Of a stretch of 64,000 nt of DNA, positions 13,312 through 23,392 are shown one piece after another. The translations under genes and the position numbers were made by a program. Under the pieces are notes generated by a model, which saw only the letters and a list, made by a program, of their open reading frames with translations, searched no databases and had not been told where the DNA came from. Origin of the DNA: an uncultured Phocaeicola sp. (GTDB lineage Bacteria; Bacteroidota; Bacteroidia; Bacteroidales; Bacteroidaceae); the NCBI GenBank assembly GCA_944320815.1, contig CALUIZ010000012.1, positions 1 through 64,000 of the forward strand, read 5' to 3'. Position 1 is the stretch's first letter. Each line of letters starts with the position of its first letter.

Positions 13312-14601
13312 CTATTTGTTTAAAGAAAGTAAATCAGCCACAATAAAACTGCTTCCTCCCACAAAAATGAAGTCATCCGGAGCAGACTGTGACAAAGCGG
13401 CTCCATACGCTGTCTTCACGTCGGGATACACATTCCCCTCCAGCCCATAACCTTCAGCCAGCTCCTTCACTTTTTCTGCCGGGAGTGCCCTCTTCACACT
13501 GGCTTGAGTGAAATAATAACGCGCCTCTTTCGGCAGCATCGCCAGCACACCGGATATATCCTTGTCGTTGACCATTCCCATGACGATACGCAGCGTACTG
13601 TACTTCTGGCACTTCAACTGTTCCACTATATAACGGATACCACCCACATTGTGTCCGGTATCACACACCACCGCCGGCCGTTCGGACAACTTCTGCCAAC
13701 GCCCCATCAGTCCGGTCAGCTCACACACCTGTGAAAATCCCTTTCTCACGTCCGTGTCTCCAATATGATAACCAGACTTCATCAGCACACGGAGCGCGGA
13801 AAGCAGCGTATTTGTATTCTTTTCCTGACAAAAGCCTCCAAGCTCTCCTTTCAGATTCTTATAATATCTGGTCTGATAGAGATAAGAGCCGTCTTCCGCA
13901 TGCCGGACCTCCTCCAGCAGCCGTTCGTCTTCGGCAAAGAATATGGGTGCTCCTGTCTCCCGGGCCTTTTCCTCGAACACCGGCCTTGTTTCCGGTGTAG
14001 TCTCTCCTATCACAACCGGTATGCCTTTTTTGATTATCCCGGCCTTTTCCGAAGCTATCTTTGCCAGCGTGTCACCCAGAAACTGCGTGTGGTCAAAACT
14101 GATGTTGGTGATGAGACACAAGTCCGGACGGATGATGTTCGTGCAGTCCAGACGGCCCCCCAACCCCACTTCGATTACCGCCACATCCACTTTCCGTCTG
14201 GCAAAATAGTCGAAAGCCATTGCGGTCGTAAGCTCAAAGAAAGAAGGATGCAGGGGTTCGAAAAAACCGCGATGCTTTTCCACGAAATCCACCACATATT
14301 CCTCCTCCACCGGTTGCCCGTCGACCCGAATCCGTTCGCGGAAATCCACCAGATGCGGAGAAGTGTAAAGTCCGGTCCGATACCCAGCCGCCTGAAGAAT
14401 GGCCGCCAACGTATGCGAACAGGAACCTTTTCCGTTGGTCCCTGCCACATGAATCGTATGAAACCTGGTATGAGGATGACCGAAATAGTCATCAAGAGCA
14501 AATGTATTTTCCAACCCTTCCTTATAAGCCGCCTTTCCTACCTGCTGGAAAAGCGGAGCACTATTATATAAATAAGCAATAGTTTCCTGATAGTTCATCA
14601 T
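13312..14601 (-). CDS. folC: Bifunctional folylpolyglutamate synthase / dihydrofolate synthase
   Basis: 429 residues. It adds glutamate to dihydropteroate and to folates in the cytoplasm. The Mur-ligase-type P-loop HVAGTNGKGSCSHTLA begins near residue 49. The substrate-loop region GYRTGLYTSPHLVDFRERI and the Mg/ATP motifs (TNISFDHTQFLGDTL, FTQASVKRALPAEKV) follow. Start chosen at the first of two adjacent ATGs. It lies between the galM operon and an aspartyl protease gene, with a 23-bp gap to the latter. Confidence 0.94.
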   Translation of the reverse strand: MMNYQETIAYLYNSAPLFQQVGKAAYKEGLENTFALDDYFGHPHTRFHTIHVAGTNGKGSCSHTLAAILQAAGYRTGLYTSPHLVDFRERIRVDGQPVEEEYVVDFVEKHRGFFEPLHPSFFELTTAMAFDYFARRKVDVAVIEVGLGGRLDCTNIIRPDLCLITNISFDHTQFLGDTLAKIASEKAGIIKKGIPVVIGETTPETRPVFEEKARETGAPIFFAEDERLLEEVRHAEDGSYLYQTRYYKNLKGELGGFCQEKNTNTLLSALRVLMKSGYHIGDTDVRKGFSQVCELTGLMGRWQKLSERPAVVCDTGHNVGGIRYIVEQLKCQKYSTLRIVMGMVNDKDISGVLAMLPKEARYYFTQASVKRALPAEKVKELAEGYGLEGNVYPDVKTAYGAALSQSAPDDFIFVGGSSFIVADLLSLNK

Positions 14602-14624
14602 TCAAGTTTATTAAGTCTGTTCTG

Positions 14625-15944
14625 TTATTCGAGTTTCAAAAACATATCTTTCAGATTAATAATCACACAATCAAAGGGGGTAATCATATCCATACCTATA
14701 ATACCCATATCATCTGCCGTCTTCGTTCCCTGATTTTCAATGTCTATAATCAGATTGTTCAATGTTACCGTTCTGTCTCCTACCTTTATTCCGAGAGTGG
14801 GGACGCGCAAGACTTCCCTCTTGTTTATATGATTGAAGCCACCTCCAGTCACCGTTTCACGTCTACCGATAGATTTAAGTGCGGACTTATGGGCTTCATA
14901 ATATAAATAGTTGAACCCAGCGGTTGAGCAACCTGTATCGAAAACGAATAACAGATTCTCCCCATTGTCGTCTGCCTTCAACTTCAAAGTCCGGTCCATC
15001 TTTATCAAATTCCGTCCAGAAGAGGGAAGCGACGATGCGACGGATGGAAAAACCATCTCTTCCTTTTTAGGATAAATCCGAATTTCATCGAACTGACTTA
15101 TAAAATCCATACCAAGGACAGCCTCCACCTTTACTACAGAATCCAAGACGTTAGGCGGTGCTATCGTGACGAGCGAATTGTAAAATTTCATATCTCCAAC
15201 CTTCATGCTGTCCAACACTCCCATTTTTCCGACCATGGAAGCCGGTGAATCAGGGTTTATCCGTATCGAATCATTCAACATACGTACTCCCAGCTCTTTC
15301 GCCATACGCTCGGACAAAAGAGTCGTTCCCGCACCCGTATCGAATATGAACCGATAGGTCTCCCCATTAACCGTCACCGGTATCAACAAATGTGTGCCGC
15401 GCTCTCCCGTAGGCTCAAAATCCGTCGGGAGCTTCACTTTCTCAATATCAATGGAAACAACCACATCTTCTTGCGGACAACGAGACACATGTGGAGGAGG
15501 AACGTCTTTCAACCGCTTATAGAAGTCATAGATAGTTTCAAATCCCGCATAAGCTTCTTCCCCCTTACCTTGCTGATTGAGCCGGTCCGCGATGTTCCGG
15601 GCATCCTGTGCCGCTGCAGCATATTTTCCTTTCAACCCTTTCACAAGGCAAGACATGGCTGCCATATTACAAGCATTCTGATTGCCAATTTCCGCCCGAT
15701 GGTTTGCAAGTAACTTGTCAATGCTCTCCAAAGCCTCATCCGGACGATTAAAATAATATCCGATCAGGGCTTCCGACATAAGTTTCAGAAAGTCCACCTT
15801 CATGGAATCCTTCAACATCGGATAGGTCCTTTCCAATTCAAACCAGTCCGCACGGTTCAACAGATTCCCGATACGCTCGTCCGCGGTTTGGGAAAAGGAT
15901 GATACGGAAAAGAATACCAGTAACGACAAAACCACTTTCTTCAT
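14625..15944 (-). CDS. Secreted retropepsin-like aspartyl protease with two DTG motifs
   Basis: 439 residues when started at MKKVVLSLLVFF, which gives a clean signal peptide. A farther upstream ATG would overlap the next gene and break the signal. An N-terminal helical, TPR-like part (about residues 20-170) is followed by two aspartyl protease-like modules with Asp202 in FIFDTGAGTT and Asp336 in FVFDTGCSTA. Single-domain retropepsins must dimerise; two DTG motifs in one chain could form a pepsin-like pseudodimer. Each module ends with a hydrophobic-Gly strand (VLGMDFIS, IIGMDMI). Bacteroidales encode many such periplasmic proteins, and substrates are not known. Confidence 0.8.
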   Translation of the reverse strand: MKKVVLSLLVFFSVSSFSQTADERIGNLLNRADWFELERTYPMLKDSMKVDFLKLMSEALIGYYFNRPDEALESIDKLLANHRAEIGNQNACNMAAMSCLVKGLKGKYAAAAQDARNIADRLNQQGKGEEAYAGFETIYDFYKRLKDVPPPHVSRCPQEDVVVSIDIEKVKLPTDFEPTGERGTHLLIPVTVNGETYRFIFDTGAGTTLLSERMAKELGVRMLNDSIRINPDSPASMVGKMGVLDSMKVGDMKFYNSLVTIAPPNVLDSVVKVEAVLGMDFISQFDEIRIYPKKEEMVFPSVASSLPSSGRNLIKMDRTLKLKADDNGENLLFVFDTGCSTAGFNYLYYEAHKSALKSIGRRETVTGGGFNHINKREVLRVPTLGIKVGDRTVTLNNLIIDIENQGTKTADDMGIIGMDMITPFDCVIINLKDMFLKLE

Positions 15945-15970
15945 ATATCCAAATCTTACAAGGATGAAAT

Positions 15971-16606
15971 TTACCACCAATAATAACCGTTCGGACACCT
16001 GATGCCCTCTACACCGAAGCTGATGGAACTGCTTTCACCCAACTTGAAGTTGACCATGCCGCCCACTCTGTCGGGAGCGAAATTGGGCAGCGGATAATAC
16101 AGCCGCGAACGCTTGGGCATGAACGACTTGTTGCCATAGGCATAAAGACTGATGCGGTCGTTCACCTTGAAAGCCGCCACCGCCGCAAAGCCTACATTGC
16201 GATAATTGATGAATCCCCAGTCGAAGTTGCCGGCATACAGCCCAGCGGCAACGCTCAGACGGTCCGTGACAGGCATGGCATACATGAACGCCGCATTCTG
16301 GCCGAATCCTGCGCCCGACGGAGCATACTTGCTCGGGCTGAACGTGACGTTCAAGCCTATGGAAGCATTGAATCCCTTATGAAGTTCCCATGAAGCATAA
16401 CCGAAATCGAAAGGAGTGATGCCGTACATGCCGAACGGAGTGTAACCCGCGACAGGAACAGGAGCGGCCAAAGGCACACTGAGCGTATCGGCTTCCGGCA
16501 CGGCCTGCCCTTGCAGGGAATCGGCCTTCACGACAGATGCCGCTTCCTGCGCTTCCAGACGGAACGCAAACAGAAACGCCATCGCCATCCATATACAAGT
16601 TCTCAT
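15971..16606 (-). CDS. Small outer-membrane beta-barrel-like protein of unknown function
   Basis: 211 residues with a signal peptide (MRTCIWMAMAFLFAFRLEAQ). After a Pro/Ala-rich linker the sequence alternates polar and aromatic/hydrophobic residues in strands (FNASIGLNVTFSP, LSVAAGLYAGNFDWGF, FAAVAAFKVNDRISLYAYG), the look of an outer-membrane barrel. The chain ends with aromatic residues (YYWW), as many barrels do. It precedes the aspartyl protease by 26 bp and may be co-transcribed. No specific family recognised. Confidence 0.6.
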   Translation of the reverse strand: MRTCIWMAMAFLFAFRLEAQEAASVVKADSLQGQAVPEADTLSVPLAAPVPVAGYTPFGMYGITPFDFGYASWELHKGFNASIGLNVTFSPSKYAPSGAGFGQNAAFMYAMPVTDRLSVAAGLYAGNFDWGFINYRNVGFAAVAAFKVNDRISLYAYGNKSFMPKRSRLYYPLPNFAPDRVGGMVNFKLGESSSISFGVEGIRCPNGYYWW

Positions 16607-16735
16607 AAGCTACATTTTTATTGCCCAAAGATACGCAATATCCCGGGAATCCGGACTTCAGAAGTCTTCTTTTTAATATTATTCAGTCGGAACAAACCGC
16701 GGATAACAAAAAATTAACGCAAGAGGCAAACATAT

Positions 16736-16785
16736 AAAAAAGAAGACCGTCCGGAAGATTGGTTCCATCCATCCCCCGAACGGTC
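16736..16785 (-). terminator. Rho-independent terminator of grpE-dnaJ
   Basis: On the minus strand GACCGTTCGG pairs with CCGGACGGTC (one mismatch) and is followed by CTTCTTTTTTAT. It lies just after the dnaJ stop. Confidence 0.8.
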
Positions 16786-16807
16786 TCCCGCATAATATGG
16801 AACGTTC

Positions 16808-17980
16808 TCAGTCGAACAAACTTCTGAACTTCTTGAATATCTTTTCCTTCAAAGTCATGTTCGGCTTGAAGTTCTCGGCCTCCTGCCACTTTTCAAGTGC
16901 CTGACGCTCCTCTTTCGTCAAAGTTTCCGGAATGTAGACGCTCACGTTGACAAGCAAATCACCCGTTCCAGTGCTGTAACCGTAACCGTTTATGTTCGGC
17001 AGCCCCTTTCCTCTCAGGCGCAGCACCTTGCCCGGCTGAGTTCCCGGCTCAATCTTGATTTTCGCTTTCCCGTCGATGGTCGGTATCTCTACGGTACCAC
17101 CCAGCGCAGCGGTCGGCACACTCAGCAGCAAATTATAAATCAGATCACTTTCATCCCGAATCAGTTCCGGATGCTTCTCTTCCTCAATCAGCACCAGCAA
17201 ATCGCCCGGCACTCCGTTATGTTTGCCGGCATTTCCCTTTCCGTTGATAGTCACCTGCATTCCTTCGGCCACGCCTGCAGGAATCTTCACGGTCACGACT
17301 TCCTCGCCATACACGATGCCCTCACCGTTACACTCCTTACATTTGTTCTTGATAATCTTGCCTTCACCGCCACATTGGGGACATACGACCTGCGTCTGCA
17401 TCATTCCGAAGATGCTCTGCTGCGTGCGGGTCACGCTTCCCGTACCGTGACAGGTGGGACAAGTCTCCACACCTCCCGTTCCTTCGGCACCGCTTCCGTG
17501 ACAATGGGAGCATTCCACATATTTCTTCAGCTTGAACTTCTTTTCCACTCCGGTCGAAATGTCCTTCAGTGTCAGCTTCACCTTCACGCGCAAGTCAGAC
17601 CCCCGGAATCTGCGCTGACGCGACTGCGCACCGCCTCCTCCAAAGCCGCCGAAGCCACCTCTTCCGCCAAAGATGTCACCGAACATCGAGAAGATGTCAT
17701 CCATCGACATGCCTCCGGCACCGAATCCGCCAAAGCCTCCGCCACCTGCCGCGCCGTCTACTCCGGCAAAGCCGAACTGGTCATACCGCGCGCGTTTGTC
17801 GGCATTGCTCAACACCTCGTATGCCTCCGCAGCTTCCTTGAACTTCTCTTCCGCTTCCTTGTCGCCCGGATTCCTGTCCGGATGATACTGAATCGCCTTC
17901 TTGCGATAAGCTTTCTTTATCTCGTCCGCCGTGGCCGTCTTCGCCACACCCAGCACTTCATAGTAATCTCGCTTCGCCAT
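16808..17980 (-). CDS. dnaJ: Chaperone protein DnaJ
   Basis: 390 residues, a type I Hsp40 that delivers clients to DnaK and stimulates its ATPase. The J-domain carries HPD at residues 33-35 ([10 protein letters not shown]). A long Gly/Phe-rich linker follows, then four zinc-binding repeats ([32 protein letters not shown]) and the C-terminal substrate-binding domain. It lies 28 bp after grpE on the same strand; dnaK is not in the window. Confidence 0.97.
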   Translation of the reverse strand: MAKRDYYEVLGVAKTATADEIKKAYRKKAIQYHPDRNPGDKEAEEKFKEAAEAYEVLSNADKRARYDQFGFAGVDGAAGGGGFGGFGAGGMSMDDIFSMFGDIFGGRGGFGGFGGGGAQSRQRRFRGSDLRVKVKLTLKDISTGVEKKFKLKKYVECSHCHGSGAEGTGGVETCPTCHGTGSVTRTQQSIFGMMQTQVVCPQCGGEGKIIKNKCKECNGEGIVYGEEVVTVKIPAGVAEGMQVTINGKGNAGKHNGVPGDLLVLIEEEKHPELIRDESDLIYNLLLSVPTAALGGTVEIPTIDGKAKIKIEPGTQPGKVLRLRGKGLPNINGYGYSTGTGDLLVNVSVYIPETLTKEERQALEKWQEAENFKPNMTLKEKIFKKFRSLFD

Positions 17981-18008
17981 AACTACAACTCTTTACCGGG
18001 TTCAGAAA

Positions 18009-18596
18009 TTATTGCGCCACAACCACCTTTGCGTGACGGATTACCTTCTCGTTCAGTTTGTAGCCTGTCTGCACACAGTCGAGTACCTTTCCTTTCTGCT
18101 CTTCGCTCTGCGCCGGCACCAGTGCAATCGCTTCATGATAGTCGGTGTCAAAATCCTTTCCCACCGGCTCCATCTTTTCAAGCCCTTCCTGATGCAGATT
18201 CTTCAGGAACTTCTGGTAAATCAGGTCGATTCCGTCGTACACGGCCTTCACGTCGTCAGTCTTCTGCATATTCTGAAGCGCGCGCTCCAAATCATCCAAC
18301 ACCGGAAGTATGGCATTGATGGCCTTCTCGCCTCCGTTCTTTATCAGTTCGGCCTTTTCCTTCATCGTCCGTTTGCGGAAGTTGTCAAACTCCGCCGACA
18401 GCCGGAGATACTTGTCCTTCAGTTCCTCGACAGTTTTCCGGGCTTCCTCCAGTTCCTTGCCCAACTTTTCTTCAGGAGTCAGATCTTTTTCATCCGTCTG
18501 CCCCGCTTCCTTTCCGGCCTCAGCCTGTGCCGATTCCGCTTCATGAACTTGTTCTTTCAGTTCCTCTTCGTTCTGTTTTTGATTTTCCTTATCCAT
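18009..18596 (-). CDS. grpE: Nucleotide exchange factor GrpE
   Basis: 195 residues. The N-terminal 60 residues are highly charged and form the long coiled coil, followed by the GrpE core (LSAEFDNFRKRTMKEKAELI, ILPVLDDLERALQ) and the beta wing ending EKVIRHAKVVVAQ. It releases ADP from DnaK. First gene of the grpE-dnaJ operon, with its own -7 box and an unusual palindrome upstream. Confidence 0.95.
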   Translation of the reverse strand: MDKENQKQNEEELKEQVHEAESAQAEAGKEAGQTDEKDLTPEEKLGKELEEARKTVEELKDKYLRLSAEFDNFRKRTMKEKAELIKNGGEKAINAILPVLDDLERALQNMQKTDDVKAVYDGIDLIYQKFLKNLHQEGLEKMEPVGKDFDTDYHEAIALVPAQSEEQKGKVLDCVQTGYKLNEKVIRHAKVVVAQ

Positions 18597-18685
18597 ATCT
18601 GTTGTTCCTTATATTTTATCTGATTGACATTTCATTTTCCACCTACAAATTCCGTGCCCCGATGGCAGATTTGTCTAAAACGCCG

Positions 18686-18715
18686 CAAAAATAACAATTT
18701 TCTGTCACACTGACA
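18686..18715 (-). promoter_or_regulatory. grpE promoter with overlapping palindrome TGTCACACTGACA
   Basis: Read leftwards, TATTTTTG at 18693-18686 is an exact TAnnTTTG -7 box, 90 bp before the grpE start. About ten bases upstream lies the dyad TGTCA-CAC-TGACA (18703-18715), placed where a repressor or activator would touch RNA polymerase. No good -33 box is seen, which fits an activated or alternative mode. A heat-shock operator is a guess. Confidence 0.5.
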
Positions 18716-18770
18716 TAAAAACGAAATGTTGTTTTGCGACCCTTTCCGGAACCATCCGCCCATCCGGAAA

Positions 18771-20561
<1,791 letters not shown>

Positions 20562-20572
20562 CCCCAAAGAGA

Positions 20573-20613
20573 GAGGGCGCATCAGAATGAATGATTCATT
20601 CCGACACGCCCTC
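20573..20613. terminator. Hairpin terminator after the ABC-F gene
   Basis: GAGGGCG pairs with CGCCCTC around an inner AGAATGAAT/ATTCATTCC stem, followed by a T/C-rich run. It can also end transcription arriving from the left-reading small ORF. Confidence 0.65.
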
Positions 20614-20637
20614 ATCTTCCTTTTCCGCATATTCTGC

Positions 20638-20778
20638 TCACCTTCCTTTCATCTTGTCATCCATCGACCTGAAATCGTGCACCTCATCCTTCACGTCAAG
20701 CACAATGAAATAGACAATGAAAGAAACAAAAACAATGACAGCCAATATGAGAATGCCGATGATTATTGATTTGAGCAT
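20638..20778 (-). CDS. Possible 46-residue single-span membrane protein
   Basis: From an ATG the frame encodes MLKSIIIGILILAVIVF followed by SFIVYFIVLD and a charged tail ending DDKMKGR. This is one clear hydrophobic helix with a charged cytoplasmic or periplasmic end. It lies between the ABC-F gene and the capsule locus, with a terminator hairpin just after its stop. No family is recognised. The hydrophobic pattern and codon look support a real gene, but its small size leaves doubt. Confidence 0.4.
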   Translation of the reverse strand: MLKSIIIGILILAVIVFVSFIVYFIVLDVKDEVHDFRSMDDKMKGR

Positions 20779-20784
20779 ATCCGA

Positions 20785-20829
20785 TTAATCTCTTCTGAAA
20801 ATGTCTCTGGTGTAAACTTTCTCCTTCAG
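20785..20829 (-). pseudogene. 3'-terminal remnant of a ugd (UDP-glucose dehydrogenase) gene
   Basis: The minus strand reads [18 protein letters not shown], nearly the same as the last residues of the intact ugd in this window ([18 protein letters not shown]). The remnant is in frame directly after the TAG stop of the glycosyltransferase gene and differs from the 31.2-kb copy at several bases, mainly G versus A. It is therefore a scar from a different, less AT-rich ugd allele, not a recent duplication. Confidence 0.75.
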
Positions 20830-21909
20830 CTATCGCAACATAGAAGCAGTATAAATATCATCAAGTTTGTCAATATATGCCTGCACACTAAAATGCATTT
20901 TAATATATGACTTTGTCTTTTCAGACAATCGCTGCAACAACTGCCTGTCCGCATTAAGACGCACAATCTGTTTGACAATAGACGCAGTATCCTTACACTC
21001 TATAAACAATCCATTGCTTCCATCATTAACGACTTCTCCTATAGAGCCGACATTGGTAGTAACAGGAACTACACCAAAACTCATACATTCTATTAAAGAC
21101 ATCGGAAGTCCTTCAAAAAATGAAGGCAAAATGAATACATCCAAACTTTCAAGAAATGAAGTTTTCCGTTCTCCCGAAACAACCCCTTCATAAATGAACA
21201 TTCCTTCCAACTTTTCTCTGAAATGAGGAAGATACTCTCCCTCCCTCTCCTCCTTTCCTGCAAGCTTCAACATGAAAGGAATCCCGTTCTGTTTCAACTG
21301 ACAACAGGCATCCAACAAATACTCCATCCCTTTAGTTTCTGTAATCCTCCCGATATACCCTATTACAAGTGCCTTCTGTTTATTGGGTACTCTTTTAAAT
21401 TTATCGGACTCATCCAGATTCACACAATTAGGCAAGACAAAGACATTCCTGCAATTGAACCTTTTTTGAAGGATCTCCTTTTCATGACTACTTAACACAA
21501 CAAAAGGAACAGACAGCGCAAACACACTGTCCAATAACCGCTTTAAATAAATCGGTATATGTTGAGCTGTCAAAAATACACCTCCATGCAAATGGACTAT
21601 CACCGGATGTTTTTCCCTGACAGCCATCTTTATGAATAATGGATCACGCAAAATAGACAATCTTGACAATGGAAAATTGTAATGGACAATAGCATCCGGA
21701 TGTGCCGACAACAAAGTTTTCCATTTGAAAACACTTTTAACCAAAGAAAACATACGTTTAATACCTCCAGACTCATTGTCTTTCTTTCCTAATTCAAAAT
21801 GAATATAATCCGCACTTTTATTATTCTGAATAATAAATTGGGTGACAGAAGATATTCCTCCTATATTTTGCGCGGGGTCAAGAGATGGTGAAGTTATTAT
21901 AACTTTCAT
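20830..21909 (-). CDS. GT4-family glycosyltransferase
   Basis: 359 residues, GT-B fold with an N-terminal acceptor half (GGISSVTQFII, IVHLHGGVFLT) and a C-terminal nucleotide-sugar half (VIGYIGRITETKGMEYLL). The retaining EX7E motif appears as FFEGLPMSLIECMSFG. It probably adds one sugar to the lipid-linked capsule repeat on the cytoplasmic face of the inner membrane. Last gene of the capsule operon; its TAG stop abuts the ugd remnant. Donor and linkage cannot be told from sequence. Confidence 0.85.
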   Translation of the reverse strand: MKVIITSPSLDPAQNIGGISSVTQFIIQNNKSADYIHFELGKKDNESGGIKRMFSLVKSVFKWKTLLSAHPDAIVHYNFPLSRLSILRDPLFIKMAVREKHPVIVHLHGGVFLTAQHIPIYLKRLLDSVFALSVPFVVLSSHEKEILQKRFNCRNVFVLPNCVNLDESDKFKRVPNKQKALVIGYIGRITETKGMEYLLDACCQLKQNGIPFMLKLAGKEEREGEYLPHFREKLEGMFIYEGVVSGERKTSFLESLDVFILPSFFEGLPMSLIECMSFGVVPVTTNVGSIGEVVNDGSNGLFIECKDTASIVKQIVRLNADRQLLQRLSEKTKSYIKMHFSVQAYIDKLDDIYTASMLR

Positions 21910-21953
21910 TTTTTGATTCTCCTTTTAAATTTTATCTGTCAAGAAAAAAACGA

Positions 21954-22556
21954 TTACTTCCCTCTCCACTTTATCAACTCCTCCAATGAAAATCTTTTAC
22001 TTTCCGGATACAACTTAGCTTCATGCTCCAATATTTCATCTACAGAAAAACGGAACTTTATTACCCTTGCCGGTACCCCCCCCATTATAGAATAAGGAGG
22101 ACAGGATTTCGTAACAACCGCACCCGCAGCTATGACAGAACCACGACCAACCGTCACTCCCTTAAGAATAACTACATTAGCTCCCGCCCAAACATCATCT
22201 TCAATACAAACTGGAGCATCATTCTCCGGCAGTTTGTCATGTGAATCAAGAATAAACTTCCCGACAACATTAATGCGGTGATCGCCCGTAATAATTGTCG
22301 GATTAGGACCAAAAACGACTCTTTCGCCTATTGAAAGTGATGCCTCCGTACAATAAAATGTACTTCCTTTAGGAATGACACTACCTTTTCCGACAGACAG
22401 ATTACATAGTCCCTTGAAATCAGAACTCATGGGACGCAGATACACATCCGGTCCGCAATATTTCATGCTCCTTTTATAAAACGGGCTCCATATTTTATCC
22501 CATAAATAAGAAAACGAAAGACTTAATCTCACGCCTAAAAATGAAAATTTTGACAT
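21954..22556 (-). CDS. Left-handed beta-helix (hexapeptide) O-acetyltransferase
   Basis: 200 residues. The middle contains hexapeptide repeats (LSVGKGSVIPKG, LSIGERVVFGPNPTI, VWAGANVVILKGVTVGRGSVIAAGAVVTKS) and ends with the WbbJ/MaT-like motif MGGVPARVIKFR. The catalytic His is likely the one in ITGDHRIN. It probably acetylates a sugar of the repeat unit using acetyl-CoA. It sits between a GT26 gene and a GT4 gene in the capsule operon. Confidence 0.85.
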   Translation of the reverse strand: MSKFSFLGVRLSLSFSYLWDKIWSPFYKRSMKYCGPDVYLRPMSSDFKGLCNLSVGKGSVIPKGSTFYCTEASLSIGERVVFGPNPTIITGDHRINVVGKFILDSHDKLPENDAPVCIEDDVWAGANVVILKGVTVGRGSVIAAGAVVTKSCPPYSIMGGVPARVIKFRFSVDEILEHEAKLYPESKRFSLEELIKWRGK

Positions 22557-22581
22557 AAACTCACAATTGGATATTAAACTT

Positions 22582-23340
22582 TTACGACTGAGACTGAAAA
22601 GGATTTTTATATATCCCTAACAATTGCTTCCCAAAATATCCGAAAAACCTGACATCATCGATAAAATAACGTTTAAATAGTCTTTCGGGCTCTTTTATAA
22701 AACGATAAAACCATTCTAGGCACAAACTCCGCCATATTTTGGGAGCACGTTTCAACGTCCCTGCCTCAAAATCAATGGTAGCACCCAAGGCCATAAAAAG
22801 TCTGACCCGAGGCATCAAATGACGGTACTTAAAAATCCAGACTTCCTGCTTAGGCGCTCCCAAACCCACAAGCAAAACGCTCGCCCCACTCGCATTGACA
22901 ATATCTGTAATTCGTGTACACTCACACACATCACGCTCAAATCCGTAAGCCGGGGAATATTCTCCTACCACAATATTCCTCCCGACTTTAGCATTGATGT
23001 TTGCCATCGCTTTTTGTGCCGCACCTTTTCTTCCTCCAAGCAGAAAAATCCGACAGTCCTCATCATCCTTATGATAAGTGTAATAGGCAGGAAAGAAGTC
23101 TGATCCTGATATAGTCTCTTTTAAAGGATTCCTCAAGAACTTGCTCAGCATATATAATATTCTACTGTCACAAACCACCCATTCCGCACTTCTATAGGCA
23201 TCATAAAACGACTTGTCGGACTGCAATTTAACAAGATGATCCACATTAGGAGTAACCAACACACCATCCTGCAAATCTTCAAGCAGTTCCTTTCTGGCAA
23301 TGTCAAGAACTTCTATATTCAGAATAGGAATCTTTTCCAT
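22582..23340 (-). CDS. WecG/TagA/CpsF-family (GT26) glycosyltransferase
   Basis: 252 residues, started at MEKIPILNIEV, the usual family start, rather than eight residues upstream. Motifs: VTPNVDHLVKLQ, GSDFFPAYY, IFLLGGRKGAAQKAM, VGLGAPKQEVWIFKYR and the C-terminal RAPKIWRSLCLEWFYRFIKEP. GT26 enzymes transfer N-acetylmannosamine or related sugars onto an undecaprenyl-linked GlcNAc. It is the second of two adjacent but clearly different GT26 genes and keeps the canonical PKQE motif. Confidence 0.85.
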   Translation of the reverse strand: MEKIPILNIEVLDIARKELLEDLQDGVLVTPNVDHLVKLQSDKSFYDAYRSAEWVVCDSRILYMLSKFLRNPLKETISGSDFFPAYYTYHKDDEDCRIFLLGGRKGAAQKAMANINAKVGRNIVVGEYSPAYGFERDVCECTRITDIVNASGASVLLVGLGAPKQEVWIFKYRHLMPRVRLFMALGATIDFEAGTLKRAPKIWRSLCLEWFYRFIKEPERLFKRYFIDDVRFFGYFGKQLLGIYKNPFQSQS

Positions 23341-23392
23341 CAAGCCCTGTAACAGACACAACAAAATCCGAACGTTTTATACAAAGGACAAG

